Part shown: piece after piece, positions 59,630-64,000 of the stretch
Layout: each line of letters opens with the position of its first letter
Position numbering within the stretch: position 1 is the first letter of the stretch
Assembly (NCBI RefSeq): GCF_033842475.1
Contig: NZ_JAWXYB010000018.1
Coordinates: 2,959,501 to 3,023,500, forward strand
Length of the DNA stretch: 64,000 nucleotides
Direction: 5' to 3'
Origin: Acidiphilium acidophilum
Lineage (GTDB): Bacteria; Pseudomonadota; Alphaproteobacteria; Acetobacterales; Acetobacteraceae
Position numbers and translations under genes: made by a program
Notes under the pieces: generated by a model
Database searches by the model: none
The model's input: the letters and a program-made list of their open reading frames with translations, nothing else
What the model was told of the DNA's origin: nothing

Positions 59630-60915
59630 GTGCTCGGATCTTAACGCGGGTGGGGGTGGCGGCGCTGGTGGCCGTCGGGGCTTCGACGCTGGGCGCTCCG
59701 GCAGTCGGGGCCCCGGCGGCCAAGGTGTCGGCGGCCAAGGTCTCAGCGGCCAGTGTTTCCAGGACCGGTGTTTCCAGGACCGGTGTTTCCAGGACCGGAG
59801 TTTCGGCCCCATCCGAACACGATGAAGCGATGGCGGTTCTGCATGATATCAGGGCCGCCATCGCCGCCGTGCTGGCGGCCGAAAACGGCACGTCCAGCGG
59901 GCCGGCCGATTACATCACGGCGGCACATTCGGCGGTTGATGCGCTCGTGGGACGCAACGACCCGGCTTTCGACGCGCGCAGCCCCGATCCCGGGGATGCG
60001 CGCGGGGCTTTGGGACAGTTAAACGATCTGCTCGATCATGAAGCCACCCCCCCATTCGTTCCGGCCCTGCACGGTGTGCAGATCAACCTGCTCGCGGCGG
60101 TGGCGTCGCTGCAGGATGCGCTCAAGGCGCGCAGCCTCGACGGGTTCCAGGAAAACGCCTCCGATGCGCTGGAAAACCTCGAAATCGCCCAGGGGCGCTC
60201 GAGCCAGTACGATGTGCTCGGCGGAATTGCCGGCGCGATCGCCAATACCCGCCTCGGTGTGCCCGATGACGCGCGCATAGCCGATGGCTGCGCCGCACCG
60301 CATCGCCCCGGCTTTGGTGTGAGCCACGGCTGGCTGGCGTGGAGGGCGGTGAAGCGCGGCCACACGCCGGTCGCGACCGGCGGTTATGCTTCTGTCAAAA
60401 TGGAGAACGATATGATGATCCTCTACACGACGGCGGCGCCGATGGTGCAGCAGCATTGCACACGCCATGCCGACGCCAAGGCGGCAGCGGCTCCCGCACT
60501 GATAAAGGCTGCGGTACCGGCAGCCACGACCCCGCTCTACACCACGGCCCAGGCCGCGCGGGGCAAGGCGGTGTACGCCGCCAATTGCGCCAGCTGCCAC
60601 GGCACCAACCTTCAGGGCGTGGCGGCACCGGCGATCGCCGGTTCGGCCTTCCTGAAGACCGCCACGACCAATAAATATACCGTCTCGATCCTCGACACGA
60701 TCGTGACCCAGAACATGCCGTTCAACAATCCGGCCTCGCTCAAGCCGGGCCAATATGCCGACGTCATGGCCTATCTGCTTGCCTCCAATTGTTATCCGGC
60801 CGGGAAGATGGCCTTCCCCTCCGATCCGAAACCTGGATTCGGGACCGCGATCGTCGGGGTCCAGGCCCATCCGGCGGGAACGCCCGATGCCAAAGGCGTC
60901 TGTCCGGTCAAATAA
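59626..60915 (+). CDS. c-type cytochrome with unusual N-terminal helical domain
   Basis: A 429-residue exported protein using a GTG start that overlaps the dehydrogenase stop (GTGA). After the signal peptide come low-complexity repeats (AAKVSAAKVSAASV, SRTGV three times). A mostly helical domain of about 180 residues follows (HDEAMAVLHDIRAAIAAVLA, LHGVQINLLAAVASLQDALK, SDALENLEIAQGRSSQYDVL). The C-terminal cytochrome domain has one heme site, CASCH, and ligand methionine candidates in TQNMPFNNPASLKPGQ. It is presumably the electron acceptor of the quinoprotein upstream. I do not recognise the helical domain. Confidence 0.75.
   Translation: MSARILTRVGVAALVAVGASTLGAPAVGAPAAKVSAAKVSAASVSRTGVSRTGVSRTGVSAPSEHDEAMAVLHDIRAAIAAVLAAENGTSSGPADYITAAHSAVDALVGRNDPAFDARSPDPGDARGALGQLNDLLDHEATPPFVPALHGVQINLLAAVASLQDALKARSLDGFQENASDALENLEIAQGRSSQYDVLGGIAGAIANTRLGVPDDARIADGCAAPHRPGFGVSHGWLAWRAVKRGHTPVATGGYASVKMENDMMILYTTAAPMVQQHCTRHADAKAAAAPALIKAAVPAATTPLYTTAQAARGKAVYAANCASCHGTNLQGVAAPAIAGSAFLKTATTNKYTVSILDTIVTQNMPFNNPASLKPGQYADVMAYLLASNCYPAGKMAFPSDPKPGFGTAIVGVQAHPAGTPDAKGVCPVK
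59751..59802. repeat. tandem 15-bp repeat inside the cytochrome gene
   Basis: Three consecutive copies of a 15-bp unit (consensus GTTTCCAGGACCGGT), encoding SRTGV each time, directly after a looser AAKVSA repeat. In-frame length change would vary the linker between signal peptide and helical domain. Confidence 0.8.
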
Positions 60916-60979
60916 GGGGGGTTTGCCAGATCGGGCGCGGGCATCTACCTCTGATCTCTCACAGCGCCGGAGCCGCAAG

Positions 60980-61372
60980 ATGAAGTATCTGCTGATCTGC
61001 CTTGCCGTCGCGCCGATGCTCGGCGGCAGTTGCGCCTGGGCCGGGCAGGATGATTTCATCCCGCCCTCCACGTTTCCGCCGCTGCCGGATGCCACCGTGA
61101 TGGCGATGAACCAGACGGCGGCGAAAATGTTGAAGCAGCCGGGGGTTGCGCGGGTCGGGTTCTACGAATTCGTCGTCGATGCCGCCGGCAAGCTGACCAA
61201 GATCGGGATTGCCCGCTCCGCCGGCGATGTGATCGACGATGACAAGGCGATCGCGGCGATCGAGGCGACCCATTTCGATCCGGCGGCGCAGGGCAAGCAG
61301 GTGTTCCGCCTGCTGCCGATCCGGTTTACTGCGCAGGAAGGCTTCTACATCCCGCCCGCCGGGCAGCGCTGA
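60980..61372 (+). CDS. small periplasmic protein with TonB-C-like fold
   Basis: A 130-residue protein with a signal peptide (LLICLAVAPMLGGSCAWAGQ). The mature part reads like a TonB C-terminal domain: ARVGFYEFVVDAAGKLTKIG, then IARSAGDVIDDDKAIAAIEA and HFDPAAQGKQVFRLLPIRFT. It has no membrane anchor or proline spacer, so it is not a working TonB. It follows the quinoprotein/cytochrome pair by 64 bp on the same strand and is probably in their operon. Function unknown. Confidence 0.65.
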   Translation: MKYLLICLAVAPMLGGSCAWAGQDDFIPPSTFPPLPDATVMAMNQTAAKMLKQPGVARVGFYEFVVDAAGKLTKIGIARSAGDVIDDDKAIAAIEATHFDPAAQGKQVFRLLPIRFTAQEGFYIPPAGQR

Positions 61373-63031
61373 TCAAACGATCCCGGCCCGCCTGATGTAA
61401 TCGCCGAAGCCTTCGCCCGGTCTCCGCTGCTGCGCGTACCGGGTGAACAACGGGCGCAGTGCTGCCAGGATTTCGGCCTCGTCAGCGTTTTCGCGGTAGA
61501 TCGTGTTCAACCGCGATCCGTCCGCAGCACCGCCGAGCAGCAGATTGTACCGGCCCGGATTGCGCCCGACCAACCCGATCTCGGCGAGATAGGGCCGGGC
61601 GCAGCCATTGGGGCAACCGGTCATGCGCACCGTGATCCGCTGATCGGACAGGTTGTTTTCGTTCAGCAATCCATCGATCGCGGTGATCAGATGCGGCAGA
61701 TACCGCTCGCTCTCGGCCAAAGCGAGACCGCAGGTCGGCAGGGCGACGCAGGCCATTGCGCCCTCGCGCAGCACCGACACATGCTGCACCACGCCATGCT
61801 CGGCCAGAATTCGCTCGATCGCGGCCCGCTCGGCATCGCTCGCGCGCGCGATGATGATGTTCTGGTTGGCGGTCATGATGATCGCGCCACGATCGATGAA
61901 ATCGGGCATCGAATTGATCGCGACCAGGGCCGATTTCAGCCGCCACGCCCCGACGTCCGCGATCCGCCCGTTCTCGATGAACAGCGTCAGATGATGCAGC
62001 CCCTCATGATCGGTCAGCCAGCCGAGCGCATCGCCGTTGCCGGTGAATTCGAACGGCCGCGCCGGCGCCAGCGGTGTGGCCAGCCGGGCGTTTACCTCGC
62101 GCTTGAACCAGTCCAGCCCGTGCGTGTCGATCGTGTATTTCAGCCGCGCGTGCTTGCGGTTGGTGCGGTCGCCGTAATCGCGCTGCACCGTGACCACCGC
62201 CTCGGCCACCGGAATCAGATCCGCCGCCGCGCAATAGCCGATCACATCACCCACCCGCGGATACGTCGCGGGCTCGCCGTGCGACGCGCCCATGCCGCCA
62301 CCCGTCACCACATTGTAGCCGACGATCGCCTCGCCCTCGACGATCGCGATGAACGACAGATCATGCGCGAACACATCGACATCGTTCGACGGCGGCACCG
62401 CCACGGTCATCTTGAACTTGCGGGGCAGATAGGTTGGCCCATAAATTGGCTCGGCCTCCGGCTCGCCGCCCAGCACCCGCTCGTCACCAATGAAAATCTC
62501 GCGCCACGCCCCCGTGCGCGGCAGGAAATGCGCGGATAACTGCCGCGCCGCCTCCACCGCCTCGCCATGCGCGCGCGACAAATACGGGTTCGCCGCCGCC
62601 ATCACGTTGCGATTAACGTCGCCGCACGCCGCAATCGTATCGAGCAAAGCCGCATCCATCGCGCGCATCGCCTCGCGCACGTTGCTCTTGATCACGCCAT
62701 GAAATTGAATCGTCTGCCGCGTGGTGAGCCGCACCGTGGCATTGCCGCGCTCGGTCGCCAGACGGTCCATCGCCAGATACTGCCGTGGCGTCAGAACCCC
62801 GCCGGGAACCCGCAAACGCGCCATGAACATATACGCCAGATCCAGCTTCCGCTTGGCACGCTCCGGCCGCAAATCACGGTCGTCCTGCACATAGACGCCA
62901 TGGAACTTGATGAGCTGGCCATCGTCCTCGCCCAACCCGCCGAACGCCTGCACATCCAGCTCATCCGCCAGAGTGCCACGTAGAAAATCACTCCGCGCCT
63001 TGATCGTTTCATTGCGCGCTAAATCAGCCAT
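61373..63031 (-). CDS. cysI: sulfite reductase hemoprotein (CysI type)
   Basis: A 552-residue siroheme/4Fe-4S enzyme. Features are LKFHGVYVQDDRD-like LIKFHGVYVQDDRDLRPERA, RLTTRQTIQFHGVIKSNV, DVNRNVMAAANPY, VTGGGMGASHGEPATYPRVG, and the cluster cysteines in CVALPTCGLALAE (C-x5-C) and TGCPNGCARP (C-x3-C). It reduces sulfite to sulfide for cysteine synthesis. The ATG at 63031 begins MADLARNETIKARSDFLRGT; a longer frame starting at 63085 runs back into the GC-rich repeat. The flavoprotein partner is not in the window. Confidence 0.9.
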   Translation of the reverse strand: MADLARNETIKARSDFLRGTLADELDVQAFGGLGEDDGQLIKFHGVYVQDDRDLRPERAKRKLDLAYMFMARLRVPGGVLTPRQYLAMDRLATERGNATVRLTTRQTIQFHGVIKSNVREAMRAMDAALLDTIAACGDVNRNVMAAANPYLSRAHGEAVEAARQLSAHFLPRTGAWREIFIGDERVLGGEPEAEPIYGPTYLPRKFKMTVAVPPSNDVDVFAHDLSFIAIVEGEAIVGYNVVTGGGMGASHGEPATYPRVGDVIGYCAAADLIPVAEAVVTVQRDYGDRTNRKHARLKYTIDTHGLDWFKREVNARLATPLAPARPFEFTGNGDALGWLTDHEGLHHLTLFIENGRIADVGAWRLKSALVAINSMPDFIDRGAIIMTANQNIIIARASDAERAAIERILAEHGVVQHVSVLREGAMACVALPTCGLALAESERYLPHLITAIDGLLNENNLSDQRITVRMTGCPNGCARPYLAEIGLVGRNPGRYNLLLGGAADGSRLNTIYRENADEAEILAALRPLFTRYAQQRRPGEGFGDYIRRAGIV

Positions 63032-63044
63032 CGTGCGTCCTTTC

Positions 63045-63297
63045 GCGATATGTGCCGAAGGGTGGGGCTTCGCCCCACGCCCCACCAGGGGCTCCGCCCC
63101 TGGACCCCGCTGGGGCCTTAGGCCCCAGACCCCGCTAGTTTCAGATGAGAGGGGGCATCAATTCCGTTGCCTTTCAAAGGGCGTGGTAAGCCCCCTCTCA
63201 TCTGAAACTAATGAGGTCCAGGAACTAAGTTCCTGGCGGGGGTCCAGGGGGCAGAGCCCCCTGGTCGGGGTCCGGGGCGGAGCCCCGCCTTGCCGGC
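63045..63297. repeat. GC-rich palindrome cluster between cysI and cysH
   Basis: No gene here. The left part has several hairpins (GGGGCTTCGCCCC, GGGGCTCCGCCCC, TGGGGCCTTAGGCCCCA). The right part has the mirrored GGGGTCCAGGGGGC, AGAGCCCCCTGG and GGGGCGGAGCCCC. Such GGGGCTCCGCCCC-rich blocks are dispersed repeats in several high-GC alphaproteobacteria. The two arms flank a separate AT-richer inverted repeat. It may uncouple or attenuate cysI transcription after cysH. Confidence 0.6.
63136..63210. repeat. 75-bp MITE-like inverted repeat
   Basis: Two perfect 21-bp arms, starting TAGTTTCAGATGAGAGGGGG at 63136 and ending in its reverse complement at 63210, enclose a 33-bp centre. No coding capacity. 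It sits in the middle of the GC-rich palindrome cluster, which it seems to interrupt. No clear target duplication is visible at the edges. Confidence 0.6.
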
Positions 63298-63978
63298 TCA
63301 TGCCGCGACCGGCCGTGTGAGGAAGATGCCGCATTCGATTTTGCCGGTACCGCTCCAGCGTCCGGCGCGTGGTGGTTCGCCGGGCTGGATGCGGCGGGTG
63401 CAGGTATGGCAGCCGATCGAGGCGAAGCCATCGGCCTGAAGCGGGTGGTGGGGCAGGTTGCGGCTGGTGAAGTAGGTTTCGATATCGGTCTGGGTCCAGG
63501 CGCGCAGCGGGTTGACGATGATGCGGCCATCGGGGCCGGTTTCGGTGGCTTGCAGGGTGGCGCGGCTGTCGGACTGGGTGTGTTTGCGCCCGCTGATCCA
63601 GGCTTCGAACGGCAGCAGCGCGTCGTCGAGCGGCATGGTTTTGCGCAGGGTGCAGCATAAATCGGGGTCGCGGGCGAACAGGGTGCCGTTAGGGTCGAAG
63701 CTGGCGAGGTGGGCGGGGTCGGGGCGGATGGTCCGCACGTCCGACAGGCGCAGCCGGGTGATCAGGGCGTTGCGATAGGCGATGGTATCGGGGAAGAGTT
63801 TGCCGGTATCGAGAAAGATGACCGGCAGGGTGCGGTCGATCCGCGCGACCAGGTCGAGCAGCGCGGCGGATTCGGTGCCAAAGGATGAGACCAGGGCGAT
63901 GCGGCCAGGGTGGGCCGCGATGCTGGTGCGCAGCAGATCGAGCGCTTCGGCTTCCGGTTTTGTCAGGGTTTCAAGCAT
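63298..63978 (-). CDS. cysH: APS/PAPS reductase, iron-sulfur type
   Basis: A 226-residue thiol-dependent reductase. It has the P-loop-like LVSSFGTESAALLDLVARID, FLDTGKLFPDT, and both cysteine pairs that bind a 4Fe-4S cluster: CC in DPDLCCTLRK and CxxC in GCHTCTRR. The cluster pairs indicate the assimilatory APS-reductase branch rather than the E. coli PAPS enzyme. The terminal ECGIF motif carries the catalytic Cys (KIECGIFL). It feeds sulfite to the cysI product downstream. Confidence 0.92.
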   Translation of the reverse strand: MLETLTKPEAEALDLLRTSIAAHPGRIALVSSFGTESAALLDLVARIDRTLPVIFLDTGKLFPDTIAYRNALITRLRLSDVRTIRPDPAHLASFDPNGTLFARDPDLCCTLRKTMPLDDALLPFEAWISGRKHTQSDSRATLQATETGPDGRIIVNPLRAWTQTDIETYFTSRNLPHHPLQADGFASIGCHTCTRRIQPGEPPRAGRWSGTGKIECGIFLTRPVAA

Positions 63979-64000
63979 CAGTAGACGTCCTTTTTGTAGC

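Noticed and set aside
63045-63297. CRISPR array
   Set aside because: The repeats are inverted GC-rich palindromes with no regular direct-repeat/spacer pattern.

Overview
The window is GC-rich (roughly two thirds G+C by eye), densely coded DNA from an alphaproteobacterium, most likely a member of the Acetobacteraceae (Acidiphilium/Acidocella-like). The evidence is gene order and family content: quinoprotein dehydrogenases with PQQ synthesis, a ribD-ribE-ribBA-ribH-nusB-thiL run, short-form HisG with HisZ, and poly-A/T-stem palindromes between genes. I could not run a search, so the genus is an inference.

Layout. 1-6 kb: a partial MlaE-like permease, a TerC-family membrane protein, a CoA-transferase/HMG-CoA-lyase pair and a TonB receptor, all on the minus strand. 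6-15.4 kb: housekeeping genes (hisG-hisD, pyrG, secG, an MBOAT/SGNH acylation pair, hisZ-purA). 15.6-20.8 kb: a sugar operon with a CUT2-type ABC importer using a single-domain ATPase, an aldose dehydrogenase, KDGal kinase and KDPGal aldolase, i.e. part of an oxidative (De Ley-Doudoroff type) galactose route. 20.96-22.62 kb: an intact IS66-family element with an 8-bp target duplication.

22.6-32.3 kb is the most striking region. An AcoR-type sigma-54 activator faces a methanol oxidation operon preceded by a textbook -24/-12 promoter. The operon is xoxF (lanthanide type) - [terminator] - xoxJ - di-heme cytochrome c - gfa - glutathione-dependent formaldehyde dehydrogenase - a TonB receptor resembling the E. 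coli PQQ importer PqqU/YncD. 32.4-35.5 kb is a low-GC accessory island. It carries a P63C-domain gene split by an IS4-family element, a TGCAAGCA operator-like array and two small proteins, and it appears to have landed inside one of the composite palindromes.

35.6-43.4 kb: purB, a RidA protein, a Qnr/McbG-like pentapeptide-repeat protein, an aldo/keto reductase and an acyl-CoA dehydrogenase/quinone reductase/SDR operon. 43.4-50.5 kb: a minus-strand run, rpiB-glyA-nrdR-ribD-ribE-ribBA-ribH-nusB-thiL. 50.5-53.9 kb: the wreck of a moxR/bat operon (two homopolymer frameshifts and one deletion fusing moxR to a VWA gene). 54.3-57.4 kb: pqqABCDE. 58.0-61.4 kb: a second quinoprotein dehydrogenase with an unusual cytochrome partner and a small TonB-C-like periplasmic protein. 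61.4-64 kb: cysI-type sulfite reductase and APS-type cysH, separated by a GC-rich palindrome cluster containing a MITE-like inverted repeat.

How it works together: pqqABCDE and possibly PQQ uptake supply the cofactor for the periplasmic dehydrogenases. XoxF oxidises methanol, passing electrons to the c-type cytochrome, and formaldehyde is then carried through the glutathione pathway. The decayed moxR/bat locus next to pqq may be the relic of a lost calcium-type (mxa) maturation system, which is inference.
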